Origin: an uncultured Flavobacteriaceae bacterium
GTDB taxonomy: Bacteria; Bacteroidota; Bacteroidia; Flavobacteriales; Flavobacteriaceae
Reading direction: 5' to 3'
Length of the DNA: 64,000 bases
Assembly (NCBI GenBank): GCA_947498845.1
Contig: CANMLX010000016.1
Coordinates: 1-64,000, forward strand
Shown: in pieces, positions 44,284 through 53,585 of the stretch
Layout of the letters: each line of letters begins with the position of its first letter
Position numbering within the stretch: the stretch's first letter is position 1
Program-made: the position numbers and the translations under genes
Notes under the pieces: model-generated
Database searches by the model: none
Seen by the model: only the letters and a program-made list of their open reading frames with translations
What the model was told of the DNA's origin: nothing

Positions 44284-46812
44284 ATGATAAAAACTTTAAA
44301 CTTTTTAAAAAAAACACGTCTTCTTGTTTTTTTATTAATTAGTATTGAAATACTAGCACAAGATGTAAATGTTACAATTGACATGAACTGTCAGCGATAT
44401 TTAGGAGAAGTATCAGAATTAGATAGAACTAAGTATTTCTCAATGCATAGTAGTAGTAATGACGTAGAACATACTACATTTAAAAACGATTATAATGTAA
44501 CTGGAGGTCGTGGTTTTTGGGGACCCTATAGTTTTGCTTTAAATAGAACAGGAACAGTAGGATCTTACCCTGCAGAAAAAAATGGTAACGATAATTTAAA
44601 AGAAGTTAAAAAAGGTTTTGTATCTACAGAGCATCCCAGAAATGCATTTATAGATGGTATAGATGTTACAAGTGCAGGTAATTGGGCTGTCGAGTATTTT
44701 AAAGACTTTGTAGATCAAGGAGGTAGAAACGAGTTTTTTGAGTTAATGAATGAACCATTTGTACATGCAGATGATTTCTATACTGGGGGTTGGAATAATG
44801 ATGAGAACAACAGAATAAAATTACAAATGGCACAAATGTATAATGAGGTTGCCAAACGTATCCATGAAACACCAGCTCTTGATAATATGAAAGTGATAGG
44901 CTATTCAAGTGCATGGCCTTCAATGGAACTTAATGATTTTGGACATTGGAACGATAATATGAAAATGTTCATGGACATCGCCGGGGAAAACATGTATGGT
45001 TTTTCTACTCATTTATACGATGGGATTAATGTTACGGGGCAAGATACCAGACGTTCGGGGAGTAACTCCGAAGCTATATTAGACCTAATCGAAAATTACA
45101 GTTACACCAAATGGGATGTAATTAAACCACACGCTATTACAGAATATGGAGGTATCGAATCTGGATTTGGTGATGATTATAGTGCCTTAGCCAGTGTACA
45201 ATCTGTACGATCTATCAACCATATTATCTTTAACTTATTAGAAAGAGAGGATCGTCTCGCTAATTCCATTCCTTTTATAACAGGAAAAGCGACATGGCAC
45301 ATCACCGAAGCTAATAATTATCAACCCTATGTTCCTGCACTATTTATACCAACAAATATAGGTGAGCCCAATCCTGCTGGTTGGCAATACTCTTCCAAAA
45401 TTCATTTTTATGAGCTATGGAAAGACGTAAAAGGAAAAAGAATACTGATTAAAAGTGATAATCCAGATGTACAAACACAAGCCTTTGTAGATGATAATAA
45501 AATGTTCGTTGCATTAAATAACTTGGATGATGCTACGCAAACAGTAAACTTAACCACACTATCAAGTATAGCCGGTTTAATGGATATAAAAATTAAAGCG
45601 CTTAAAATTTATACTGATGCAATGCCAGAAATGACAATTGAAACAACCACCTCTGCCCTCAATACAATAGACCTAATAGAAGGCGAGACAGTAATCTTGG
45701 AATATACTTTTAATAACCCTATTGTTTTTGATAACGCTTTAAGATTAAAAAACTATTACACTCAAACACATTTGCAACCCATCTCAGCAAATTCTGAAAT
45801 ACTATATAATTTCAATAATGTGGAAGCAGGGAGTGGGTTTGCTACATTGCGCATGAGTATAGGGAGAAAGCATAACGTATCGAAAAAACCATTGGTAAAA
45901 GTAAATGGTATTAATGTAGAAGTGCCAGATAACTGGAAAGGATATGATCAAGCCAATAGAGACGATTTTTTTGGTATGATAGAAATCCCTTTTTCATCTT
46001 TAATTTTACAAGAGAACAATACAATTTCGGTTGAGTTTCCAGACTCTGGAGGAAGGGTTAGTTCTTTAATTTTATCGGTTGAGCTATATGATAATGCACC
46101 AGACTCAAGCACTTTAGCCACAGTACAAAGTACTAGTAATTCTTGTCCAGGACAAGCAAACGGAATAATTACATTAACACCGCTAACCACAGGAACATTA
46201 AACGCAGATATCTCTGGAAATAACTTAAATAATTCTTACAGTTTTTCTAGCAAGTTTGATATTCCAGATCTAGCTTCAGGCACTTATAATGTAACCATTA
46301 CTTCTCCTGTAAATGCAGATTTAAAAACGGATTACGAAATTACCATTACAGAACCAAACCCTTTATTGGTAACTAGTAAAGTAAATAGATCAAAAAAAGC
46401 AATCACTTATAATTTACAAGGCAGTAATCGTTATGTTATATTTTTTAATGATAAACAATTTACAACTTCAGATACCTCTTTAGAACTAACTTTAAAGCGT
46501 GGTGAAAATTCTATAGAAATTAAAACAGAAAAAGAATGTCAAGGTGTGTTTAAAGAGATGATCCTTTTTAATGAAATAGAAGGTTATCCAAATCCATTTA
46601 ACCAAGAACTAACTATAGATTTAGGTTTAGAAGAAGCTGGTCGTATAAAAATATATAATGCTTTGGGCGCTTTAGTCTATAACAAGTTACACAAGTCTAC
46701 AAGTAGTAAAATTAACTTAAATACCCGTTTTTTAAAGGAAGGGATTTATGTGGTCTCTGTAGAAACAACAAAAACAACAAAAGAGATAAAAGCAATAAAA
46801 ATTTCAAAATAG
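44284..46812 (+). CDS. GH86-type beta-agarase/porphyranase paralogue with T9SS sorting domain
   Basis: An 842-residue paralogue of the enzyme at 40393-43050, with the same order: signal peptide (about 1-25), catalytic barrel with predicted acid/base Glu157 (FFELMNEPFV) and nucleophile Glu287 (HAITEYGGI), beta-sandwich (VNGINVEVPDNWKG, VEFPDSGGRVSSL), linker and T9SS sorting domain. The last 150 residues are far more alike between the two (SIEIKTEKECQG, GYPNPFNQELTIDLGLEEAG) than the catalytic domains, where loops differ. The two probably cut different bonds of the same galactan, e.g. agar and porphyran. It has its own upstream region. Confidence 0.82.
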   Translation: MIKTLNFLKKTRLLVFLLISIEILAQDVNVTIDMNCQRYLGEVSELDRTKYFSMHSSSNDVEHTTFKNDYNVTGGRGFWGPYSFALNRTGTVGSYPAEKNGNDNLKEVKKGFVSTEHPRNAFIDGIDVTSAGNWAVEYFKDFVDQGGRNEFFELMNEPFVHADDFYTGGWNNDENNRIKLQMAQMYNEVAKRIHETPALDNMKVIGYSSAWPSMELNDFGHWNDNMKMFMDIAGENMYGFSTHLYDGINVTGQDTRRSGSNSEAILDLIENYSYTKWDVIKPHAITEYGGIESGFGDDYSALASVQSVRSINHIIFNLLEREDRLANSIPFITGKATWHITEANNYQPYVPALFIPTNIGEPNPAGWQYSSKIHFYELWKDVKGKRILIKSDNPDVQTQAFVDDNKMFVALNNLDDATQTVNLTTLSSIAGLMDIKIKALKIYTDAMPEMTIETTTSALNTIDLIEGETVILEYTFNNPIVFDNALRLKNYYTQTHLQPISANSEILYNFNNVEAGSGFATLRMSIGRKHNVSKKPLVKVNGINVEVPDNWKGYDQANRDDFFGMIEIPFSSLILQENNTISVEFPDSGGRVSSLILSVELYDNAPDSSTLATVQSTSNSCPGQANGIITLTPLTTGTLNADISGNNLNNSYSFSSKFDIPDLASGTYNVTITSPVNADLKTDYEITITEPNPLLVTSKVNRSKKAITYNLQGSNRYVIFFNDKQFTTSDTSLELTLKRGENSIEIKTEKECQGVFKEMILFNEIEGYPNPFNQELTIDLGLEEAGRIKIYNALGALVYNKLHKSTSSKINLNTRFLKEGIYVVSVETTKTTKEIKAIKISK

Positions 46813-46826
46813 AGACAAAAAATAAT

Positions 46827-46920
46827 GTAAACGACCTCAAGGCAAGCCTACGAGGCATTAGTTGGAAACATATTTTTAATTTCGAGGCAAACCTCGGAGC
46901 ATTTTAATCTCGATTATCGA
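46827..46920 (+). repeat. Post-gene motifs GTAAACGACCTCAAGGCA and CTCGGAGCATTTTAATCTCG
   Basis: Two adjoining short repeats after the second GH86 gene, related to those at 16388-16407 and 43776-43830. Their common part is GTAAACNACCTNRRGGCAAGCC and GGAGCATTTNAATCTCGATTAT, containing short dyads. Confidence 0.6.
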
Positions 46921-46929
46921 GTAAAATAA

Positions 46930-47250
46930 TACCAATTCTTAAATAAATTTACTATAAAGTAAAATGATGAATTTTGGAATTATAGCTAAATTGATATAAA
47001 ATGACATATAATATTTAAAAATAAAACGTTAAAGATTGAGTTAAAAAACACAGGCATAGCATAGCTATGACGCGTATTTTTAACAAAAATATTTGGCTTT
47101 TTTATACTAAAGATTACTGTTATTTTATATTGATTTAGCTATATATGATACAGAAAAAATAAGCATAGCTGTAGCTACGGTTCTTTTTTATGTTGAAATA
47201 GAATTTCAAAAAGCACTTTTTAAATCAGTAAATTCATTTGGGAATTGGTA
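46930..47250 (-). mobile_element. Family B miniature element, copy 4, split by a family F element
   Basis: Reverse-orientation family B element, ends TACCAATTCTT and GGAATTGGTA, direct TAA on both sides (46927-46929, 47251-47253). It is interrupted in its left part (the family's right half) by another element (46983-47141). Its total of 321 bp is about twice the normal length, as expected for one insertion of about 160 bp. Confidence 0.85.
46983..47141. mobile_element. Family F miniature element nested in family B
   Basis: About 159 bp with inverted ends TAGCTAAATTGATATAAAAT and its imperfect complement, and a perfect central palindrome CATAGCATAGCTATG-like core (47054-47068) at the midpoint. 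The flanks are TA repeats, so the exact target duplication cannot be assigned. A fragment of the same end is near 44095-44116. Confidence 0.75.
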
Positions 47251-47254
47251 TAAA

Positions 47255-48025
47255 TCACCAACCAGTTACCAATAATCCTTTTGCGCCTTTTATGCCGCAC
47301 TTTTGATAATGGTGATAGGCTTTGGCAGCTCGTTCTCTAATTTGTACATCTGTTTCATTTAAAACCCAACCATCTAGAGCCCATTTTAAGGTGTATGCTT
47401 CAGGAGACATTAATCCTGTAGACCATACTAAAGGATTTGCTTTGGTTTGTTCTAAATAAGGTTTAAAGTAAGATTTGCTAACGCAAGCTAAAATAATAGC
47501 ATCTCTTTTTTTAGCGTCTATTGGTTTAAACGCTCCAGAAACATCAAATTCCATTAAACCATCGTGACCTATGTAAGCTATGACATTAGATGTGCCACCA
47601 AATTGCAATTTATTTGTTTCAGTTTCAACAATAATTGTATTTCGCCCTGCGCTAGCTTCTAAAAAATCTATGGTTGTATTTTTTATAAACTTACCATCAT
47701 AGGCATCTGCCAACAGGTAAGTATTTGTTGTTTTATGTTTAAACAACAAACGTTCTAAAATATACGACTTAGGCTTTGCTAATAAACTAACAAACACCCA
47801 ATCTTTACTGCGTTTAAAATAGCTTTTTACACCGTACATGGCGCCCCAGTATAAATTGTTTTTGGGATCTTGACCGTTACCTAATTTAGCTGGCACAGGA
47901 ACTATACCTTGATTTACGTTATCACATAAAGCAACAAACACGTGTATTGTTTTTGGATTTGAGTTTGATTGGCTAAAACAAAAACATGAAATAATACATA
48001 TTAGTAATACAACTACTTTTTTCAT
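47255..48025 (-). CDS. Predicted periplasmic caspase-fold cysteine peptidase-like protein
   Basis: A 256-residue secreted protein (signal peptide about 1-18). Two segments resemble the catalytic dyad of caspase-fold (clan CD) peptidases: His154 in NVIAYIGHDGLMEF and Cys181 in RDAIILACVSKSYF, each at the end of a hydrophobic strand with correct order and spacing. No specific family was recognised, and the assignment rests on these motifs. It starts 2 bp after the stop codon of the lipoprotein at 48028-48807, so the two act together or in sequence. Activity and substrate are unknown. Confidence 0.6.
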   Translation of the reverse strand: MKKVVVLLICIISCFCFSQSNSNPKTIHVFVALCDNVNQGIVPVPAKLGNGQDPKNNLYWGAMYGVKSYFKRSKDWVFVSLLAKPKSYILERLLFKHKTTNTYLLADAYDGKFIKNTTIDFLEASAGRNTIIVETETNKLQFGGTSNVIAYIGHDGLMEFDVSGAFKPIDAKKRDAIILACVSKSYFKPYLEQTKANPLVWSTGLMSPEAYTLKWALDGWVLNETDVQIRERAAKAYHHYQKCGIKGAKGLLVTGW

Positions 48026-48027
48026 GT

Positions 48028-48807
48028 TTAAGGCGCTACTTTATTGTTTAAAATCCATTTTTTAACAAGCGTGCTATTCGTGAAAATTTCTGCAAACACA
48101 TAAAAATTAGAACCAAAACATGGGGACGTTTCTGCTAATTCTATCATTACCTTATCATCATAATAACTGGAATGTAAAAAGTAGAGTTCTTTATTTTTAA
48201 TTAACAAATACCCAACATGATTATCTAAACCTACAAAGTAAAGACCATCGTTATAAACGTTATTTAGCTTTAGTTTTAAATTTTTAAAAGACACGTTTGA
48301 AAATGTTTTAAGACGCGCTTTGTTCTGTAAATATTGTGCCTCAATCAATCCTGCTTGTTGTGCCATTTTATATCTGTTTAAGTTAAACCCTAAGTGCTTT
48401 AAGGTTGTCGATACAAAATAACCACAAGCGATATCGCCTTGATTAGGGATGTTGGTATACCCATTAAAATCCCAAGTTGTATTATACCAATGCGGCACAA
48501 TAGTATTAACGAGTTTGGCATATAAATAACTTGAAGCGCTATCTATAGCCTTTTGAGGATGGGTTTCAAACAAGGTTTTAAAATAGAGTCTATCTGTTAC
48601 AATTGTATTTTTTATAGTGTTATAGTTCCCTCTTTTTTTAAAACGGATGTCAAGTTTAGTACTATCTAATCCAGAGGTATTAGATGTAACAGGAGGTGAA
48701 AATGATTTTGACTTGTTTGATTGCTTAACAACCAACTCATTTTTCTTGGAAGAATTGCAATTAAAAATGAATAATACTACTAAAAGCAGACAATTTATAC
48801 GACTCAT
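48028..48807 (-). CDS. Lipoprotein with NlpC/P60-like cysteine hydrolase features
   Basis: A 259-residue lipoprotein (lipobox Cys17, FIFNC). After a Ser/Lys-rich linker, residues 120-215 show a papain-like pattern: Cys128 in QGDIACGYFVSTTLKHLG at a helix start, His197 in GLDNHVGYLLI and His212 in YFLHSS, as in amidases of the NlpC/P60/CHAP type. Such enzymes usually cut peptidoglycan stem peptides or amide links. It heads a two-gene leftward operon with the caspase-fold-like protein (2-bp gap). The assignment is motif-based. Confidence 0.62.
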   Translation of the reverse strand: MSRINCLLLVVLFIFNCNSSKKNELVVKQSNKSKSFSPPVTSNTSGLDSTKLDIRFKKRGNYNTIKNTIVTDRLYFKTLFETHPQKAIDSASSYLYAKLVNTIVPHWYNTTWDFNGYTNIPNQGDIACGYFVSTTLKHLGFNLNRYKMAQQAGLIEAQYLQNKARLKTFSNVSFKNLKLKLNNVYNDGLYFVGLDNHVGYLLIKNKELYFLHSSYYDDKVMIELAETSPCFGSNFYVFAEIFTNSTLVKKWILNNKVAP

Positions 48808-48989
48808 AAACTTATAACTTAATACGGCTCTACTTTATTATACATCCTTAGGATCAAAACTAAAATATCATTTTATTGTAAAATAAATACGATTTAAGAC
48901 TTGCGAAATCAATAGTCAAGAATTATACACATTGGTAGAGTATAATAATCAAACTCAAATAAGTTATAGACAAATAAAATATGAAGAGC

Positions 48990-49274
48990 TTAGTGTTCTT
49001 TAAAATATTGAGATAAACTGTTATTAATTTTTTCATGTAGCGCATTAATGCAAACCCCTTCTTTTCTAAAGATAGTAATGTTTTCTTTACCTCTATTACG
49101 TCCTATACTATTACGGATTTCCATTAACTCAATATCATCAATACGTTCTAAATAGCCCTTAACATCACTATCTAGCGTTTCATCACTTAAAAAAATCTTT
49201 ATGGTTTGTTGTGTTGGTGAGTTTCTTATTTCAGATCTAAAAGGTAACATAGCGTTTATTATTAAGTAAAACAT
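48990..49274 (-). CDS. Small hypothetical protein (94 aa)
   Basis: A 94-residue soluble protein with no recognised family. The ATG at 49250 (MLPFRSEIRNS) is an equally good start and would give 86 residues. The middle reads TIKIFLSDETLDSDVKGYLERIDDIELMEIRNSIGRNRGKENITIFRKEG, alternating strand and helix like a small alpha/beta domain, and the end is a charged helix (NNSLSQYFKEH). The composition looks coding. It stands alone and is of unknown role. Confidence 0.6.
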   Translation of the reverse strand: MFYLIINAMLPFRSEIRNSPTQQTIKIFLSDETLDSDVKGYLERIDDIELMEIRNSIGRNRGKENITIFRKEGVCINALHEKINNSLSQYFKEH

Positions 49275-49514
49275 TCTTTATTGCAAGCACAATACCTTAA
49301 AGTTAATAAATAATTTTGATATTCTTAATACCCTGACTTCGATTAATCCTATTTACACAGAACGCTTAGTATTGCCACAAATTCCTCAAAATCGCCTCGC
49401 AATATGCAGATATTAAGAAAATTTCTCATCAAAAGTAAACAAAGCCATGTTTACAATAGCAATTGAACTCAGGTTAATATAATGTCTTTAACAAAAAGTA
49501 GATGTTGTTTTTGA

Positions 49515-49522
49515 TATATTTG
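49515..49522 (+). promoter_or_regulatory. -7 promoter box TATATTTG of the DUF885 gene
   Basis: Perfect TAnnTTTG match 23 bp before the ATG at 49546. It overlaps an upstream in-frame GTG (49522), which argues that the GTG is not the start codon. Confidence 0.55.
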
Positions 49523-49545
49523 TGATACACACAAAACTAATCACC

Positions 49546-51342
49546 ATGAAACGATGTATTCCCTCTGTTATTTTGTTAGTGCTCTTTTTTGTTTCTTGTA
49601 AAGAACATGTAAAAACTCAAGAATTAGTGGTTAACACCCCTAATGAAACGTTTAGTCAATTATTAAAGGATTATAATGAAGGGAAGCTTCAACTTTACCC
49701 CTTAGATGCAACCTATGCAGGAGACAATAGGTATAATGCTATGTTTCCTAATACGCTATCTAACGCATACATTTCAAAAGTTAATAATTTTTATACTAAT
49801 TATAATACTAAACTTGACAGTTTTCCAGATCATGTGTTAACCGAAAGTCAAAAAATGAGTAAGGCTGTTTTGGCCTGGGATTGTAAAATGGCTTTAGCGC
49901 AAAATAGCTTTAAAAATGATAGGTTTCTCCCTATAAACCAAATGTGGACCATAAATTTAAGAATGGGACAATTGGCTAGTGGTAGTAGCGCACAACCTTT
50001 TAAAACAGTAAAAGATTATGAAGATTGGTTAAGCCGCCTGGAACAATTTAATGTTTGGTTACAATCGGCAAAAACCAGAATGCAGGAAGGGGTGAAAGAA
50101 GGTTATGTCTTGCCAAAGGCCCTAATTAAAAAGGTGATCCCTCAATTTAAAGCATTAGCATTTGTCAAGGAATTGCCTGATCATTTGTTTTACTCTCCAA
50201 TAAAAAATTTCCCTTCTAATTTTTCAGAAGAAGACAAGAAAACGTTAACCAAAAAGTATAGTTCTATTTTAACAGATAAATTAATACCTTCCTTTACATC
50301 TATATACAATTTTTTAAAAACAGACTATTTAAATGCTGGTCTTGAGGCTAGTGGTATTCTGGCAATCCCCAATGGGAAAGCATATTACCAACATGCTATA
50401 AAAAAATATACCACCACCAATATGACTGTGGATGAAATCCATGACTTAGGCTTAAAAGAAGTCGCGCGTATTTTAGGTGAAATGGAAAAAGTTAAAGCCG
50501 AAGTAGGTTATAAGGGAGATTTAAAAGACTTCTTTAACGATGTGAGAGAGAATAAGAATTTAATGCCCTATACCGAGCCACAACAAATTATTGATAACTT
50601 TAATACCATTCATACTAGAATGAAACCCCAGTTAGAAAAGTTATTTGGCAATAAACCTAAAACACCATTTATTGTTAAACAGACCGAAAAATTTAGGGAG
50701 GCTTCGGCTAGTGCAGAGTATAACCCGGGATCGTTGGATGGTACGCGTCCTGGTGTTTTTTACACACCAATTCCTGATGCCTCTAAATACAATGTGTTTT
50801 CCGACGAGGCTTTATTTTTACATGAAGCTATCCCTGGGCATCACTATCAAATATCCTTAACACAAGAAAGTAACGAATTGCCAGATTTTAGAAAAACATT
50901 GTGGTATAGCGCTTATGGTGAAGGTTGGGCGTTATATACCGAAAGTTTGGGTAAAGAGTTAGGGTTATACACCGATCCTTATCAATATTTTGGGATGTTA
51001 GGTATGGAAATGCACCGTGCTATTCGCTTAGTAGTAGATACTGGTTTACATGCTAAAGGCTGGACACGCGAAAAAGCCATACAATATTCACTGGACAATG
51101 AAGCCGAAAGTGAAGCTAGTATAATTTCTGAAATTGAGCGCTATATGGCAAATCCAGGTCAGGCACTGTCCTATAAAATTGGGCAGTTAAAAATTAGAGC
51201 ACTACGCAATAAAGCTAAAAAAGCTTTAGGTGATACTTTTGATATTCGCGAGTTTCACAATCAAGTACTGGAAACAGGCTGTATACCTTTAGCGCTTTTA
51301 GAGGATAAAATTGATAGATGGATTGCTGCTAATAAAGCATAG
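49546..51342 (+). CDS. DUF885-family lipoprotein (predicted zinc peptidase)
   Basis: 598 residues from the ATG at 49546, giving a proper lipoprotein signal with lipobox Cys18 (FVSC). The DUF885 family signature ALFLHEAIPGHHYQ (HExxxxHH-type zinc motif) is present, followed by WYSAYGEGWALYTESLG and the NEAESEASIISEIERYMANPGQALSYKIGQ segment near the C-terminus. These proteins resemble M3/M32-like zinc peptidases, are full-length at about 600 residues, and are thought to hydrolyse peptides in the periplasm. It has its own promoter box and no operon partner. Confidence 0.9.
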   Translation: MKRCIPSVILLVLFFVSCKEHVKTQELVVNTPNETFSQLLKDYNEGKLQLYPLDATYAGDNRYNAMFPNTLSNAYISKVNNFYTNYNTKLDSFPDHVLTESQKMSKAVLAWDCKMALAQNSFKNDRFLPINQMWTINLRMGQLASGSSAQPFKTVKDYEDWLSRLEQFNVWLQSAKTRMQEGVKEGYVLPKALIKKVIPQFKALAFVKELPDHLFYSPIKNFPSNFSEEDKKTLTKKYSSILTDKLIPSFTSIYNFLKTDYLNAGLEASGILAIPNGKAYYQHAIKKYTTTNMTVDEIHDLGLKEVARILGEMEKVKAEVGYKGDLKDFFNDVRENKNLMPYTEPQQIIDNFNTIHTRMKPQLEKLFGNKPKTPFIVKQTEKFREASASAEYNPGSLDGTRPGVFYTPIPDASKYNVFSDEALFLHEAIPGHHYQISLTQESNELPDFRKTLWYSAYGEGWALYTESLGKELGLYTDPYQYFGMLGMEMHRAIRLVVDTGLHAKGWTREKAIQYSLDNEAESEASIISEIERYMANPGQALSYKIGQLKIRALRNKAKKALGDTFDIREFHNQVLETGCIPLALLEDKIDRWIAANKA

Positions 51343-51473
51343 CCTAAGTTTACGGTTTCATTGGTCTCAAATTTAGTCGAAACTATGTACTTTAGTGCAT
51401 TTCGCTTTAGCTTCTAAAAACTTTTGACACGAATTACACGAATTTACACAGATTTGATTACGTATTTCATCTG

Positions 51474-51527
51474 GCAGACTTTCAGTCTGCAAACCAAACC
51501 TATGGACTTACAGTCCATAGTGGTTTA
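51474..51527. repeat. Double-hairpin REP-like element
   Basis: Two perfect stem-loops in tandem: GCAGACT-TTC-AGTCTGC (51474-51490) and CTATGGACT-TAC-AGTCCATAG (51500-51520), the second framed by AAACC/GGTTT. Such paired hairpins resemble the palindromes mobilised by IS200-like REP-associated transposases, a remnant of which is at 54040-54249. A preceding ACACGAATTACACGAATTTACACAG stretch (about 51428-51451) is a short repeat too. Confidence 0.7.
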
Positions 51528-51610
51528 GTTAATAATAAAATAGAAAGGAAAAAAGGGTGTTTTATTGCAGTAAATTCATTTGGGAATTTGTATAAATATT
51601 GTAACTGTAT

Positions 51611-52063
51611 TTATACTCCAAACTGATTTAAGTGATGGTCTAAATGTTTATAGAACATATTATTCCATTCCTGTTTGGTCAATTTTCCAAAAGAATGTGA
51701 GGCTTTGCCATCAAAATGCGAAGCTCCTAAACCTTGTGTTTTTATTAAGAAATCTACTAAACGGGCTTTCTCTTCTTCAAAATTCTTAGCATCGGTAATT
51801 AAAAATTGAGGTGCAGTTCTACCATTTTTTTTATAAGGTTTATTATTTACAACTGTAGGTTTTACAAACCATTTAAGCATGAGTTTCGTAAATCCATTTG
51901 GTTTAGGGTGTTTGTCCTCAAACGCCATTTCGTAAGTCACATTACAATGTGCTAACATTTGGTCTACACTCATTTTGCCCCATTTTGGTTGCGACGTAGT
52001 TTCTAATTGGTTAACTCTGTCTATTACAGTATTGGTTTCTTTTAAATCGAAGATGTTTTTCAT
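51611..52063 (-). CDS. DUF1569-family protein
   Basis: 150 residues from the ATG at 52063 (MKNIFDLKETNTVIDRVNQL); a longer in-frame start adds 12 unlikely residues. It fits the DUF1569 family, DinB-like helical proteins: WGKMSVDQMLAHCNVTYEMA carries a conserved His, and the C-terminus has WNNMFYKHLDHHLNQFG with metal-ligand-like histidines. The function is unknown. It stands alone, 107 bp from the left end of the IS1380 element. Confidence 0.87.
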   Translation of the reverse strand: MKNIFDLKETNTVIDRVNQLETTSQPKWGKMSVDQMLAHCNVTYEMAFEDKHPKPNGFTKLMLKWFVKPTVVNNKPYKKNGRTAPQFLITDAKNFEEEKARLVDFLIKTQGLGASHFDGKASHSFGKLTKQEWNNMFYKHLDHHLNQFGV

Positions 52064-52214
52064 AATTATTAAGTTGGAAAAGGTTTTAGTCTGTTGCAAT
52101 TTAATTTATTTATGCCTTAAAATTTCCTTCATTGCAATTAATTATGCAAAAGCTTTTATGCTATTTGTCGCACGGACTACAACCTTAAATCCGTAAGTCT
52201 ATTATAAAAAATAA

Positions 52215-52251
52215 CCGCAAACTATTTGTTTACAAAGGTTTGCGGTTTTTT
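52215..52251 (+). terminator. Terminator inside the left end of the IS element
   Basis: CCGCAAAC / GTTTGCGG stem (52215-52222, 52238-52245) with TTTTTT after it. Placed before the transposase gene, it would stop transcription entering from outside, a common way for insertion sequences to limit their own expression. Confidence 0.85.
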
Positions 52252-52289
52252 GTGTTTTCACTTAAATTAGTGATGCTAACAAACACAAA

Positions 52290-53585
52290 ATGAAGCTACT
52301 AAAATCTAACCAAATAAGTCCGTTTGGGGGTTTGAACTTTGTTGTCAAAGAGTTTAAAAAATTAGGTCTAGGTAATTTATTAAATACTCATTTACCTCCG
52401 TTATCACCGCAGTGTAAATATCAATGGAAGGACATTTTGTATGCCTTCTGGTCAATTTATTTTTGTGGCGGTGATTGTATTGAAGATATAGGGATTAACC
52501 TTAAAGACCATTTAAAAAGAAATCCTTTTTTTAAAATACCTAGTCCAGATAGAGTTTTAGATCGTTTTAGAGAGTTGTCCATTCCTAAAGATTTATTTAC
52601 AGCACCAAGAGGCGTGAGTTTACATGAATTCAGTTTAAATCCATGTTTAAATGCGTTAAATCTAAAACTACTTTGTAAGTTAAATTTAGATAAGCAGCAA
52701 GCAAATACTTTAGATTATGATAATACAATTTTATTTACTAATAAATCGGATAGTCGCTCTACCTATAAAAGGGCATCAGGCTATTGTCCAAGTGTTGGGA
52801 TTATAGGTAATAAAATAGTTTTTGTAGAAAATAGAAATGGTAATAGTGGGGCAAAAGATTTACAATTTCAAACACTAACAAGACTATTTAAAGAACTAGA
52901 TAAACAAAATATTAATATTCATACTTTTAGGGCAGATGGTGCATCTTATCAATTTGATATTATTGACCTAATTTCTAAAAAAACCAAGATGTTTTATATA
53001 AGAGCTGTAATGAGTGGGACACTAGCTCAATCCATTGCAACAATCAAAAATTGGGAAGAAGTAACTTTAGGAAATCAGAAGGCTTATAGAGCTGAAATAG
53101 ACTACACGCCATTTATTAACATAGCACAAAAACGAAAACAAAAACATAAGCTAAAACGCTACAGATTAGTAGTCACTAAAGTTAAAAGAGACGATGCTCA
53201 AATTAATGCCTTTACAAATGATGCCTATAATTATTCGGCTATAATAACTAATGATTGGGAGCAAACTATACATCAAGTTGCATATTTTTATCATCAAAGA
53301 GGGACTATTGAAAAAGAGTTTGATGTTTTAAAAAATGATTTTGGTTGGAATAACTTACCCTTTTCCAAACTAGAACAAAATACGGTTTTCTTATTGTTTA
53401 CAGCTATGTGTAGAAATCTTTACCAATACATCATCGAACTTTTTTCTAAAACTTACAAGCATTTAAAAGCTACGTTTAGAATTAAAAAATTCATCTTTAG
53501 ATTTATATGTATTCCTGCCAAATGGATAAAAACATCAAGGCAATATCAACTTAGAATTTATGGCAATATTCATTTTAAAACATAA
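52290..53585 (+). CDS. IS1380-family transposase
   Basis: A 431-residue DDE transposase. The catalytic acidic residues are recognisable: Asp in NTLDYDNTILFTNK, Asp in HTFRADGASYQFDIID, and Glu in RGTIEKEFDVLKNDFGWNNLPF, which holds the family Y-(2)-R-(3)-E-type signature (YHQRGTIEKE). Full length with no frameshift, so the element may still be active. Unlike the small TACC-ended elements nearby, it has different ends, so it is not an obvious source of their transposition. Confidence 0.9.
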   Translation: MKLLKSNQISPFGGLNFVVKEFKKLGLGNLLNTHLPPLSPQCKYQWKDILYAFWSIYFCGGDCIEDIGINLKDHLKRNPFFKIPSPDRVLDRFRELSIPKDLFTAPRGVSLHEFSLNPCLNALNLKLLCKLNLDKQQANTLDYDNTILFTNKSDSRSTYKRASGYCPSVGIIGNKIVFVENRNGNSGAKDLQFQTLTRLFKELDKQNINIHTFRADGASYQFDIIDLISKKTKMFYIRAVMSGTLAQSIATIKNWEEVTLGNQKAYRAEIDYTPFINIAQKRKQKHKLKRYRLVVTKVKRDDAQINAFTNDAYNYSAIITNDWEQTIHQVAYFYHQRGTIEKEFDVLKNDFGWNNLPFSKLEQNTVFLLFTAMCRNLYQYIIELFSKTYKHLKATFRIKKFIFRFICIPAKWIKTSRQYQLRIYGNIHFKT

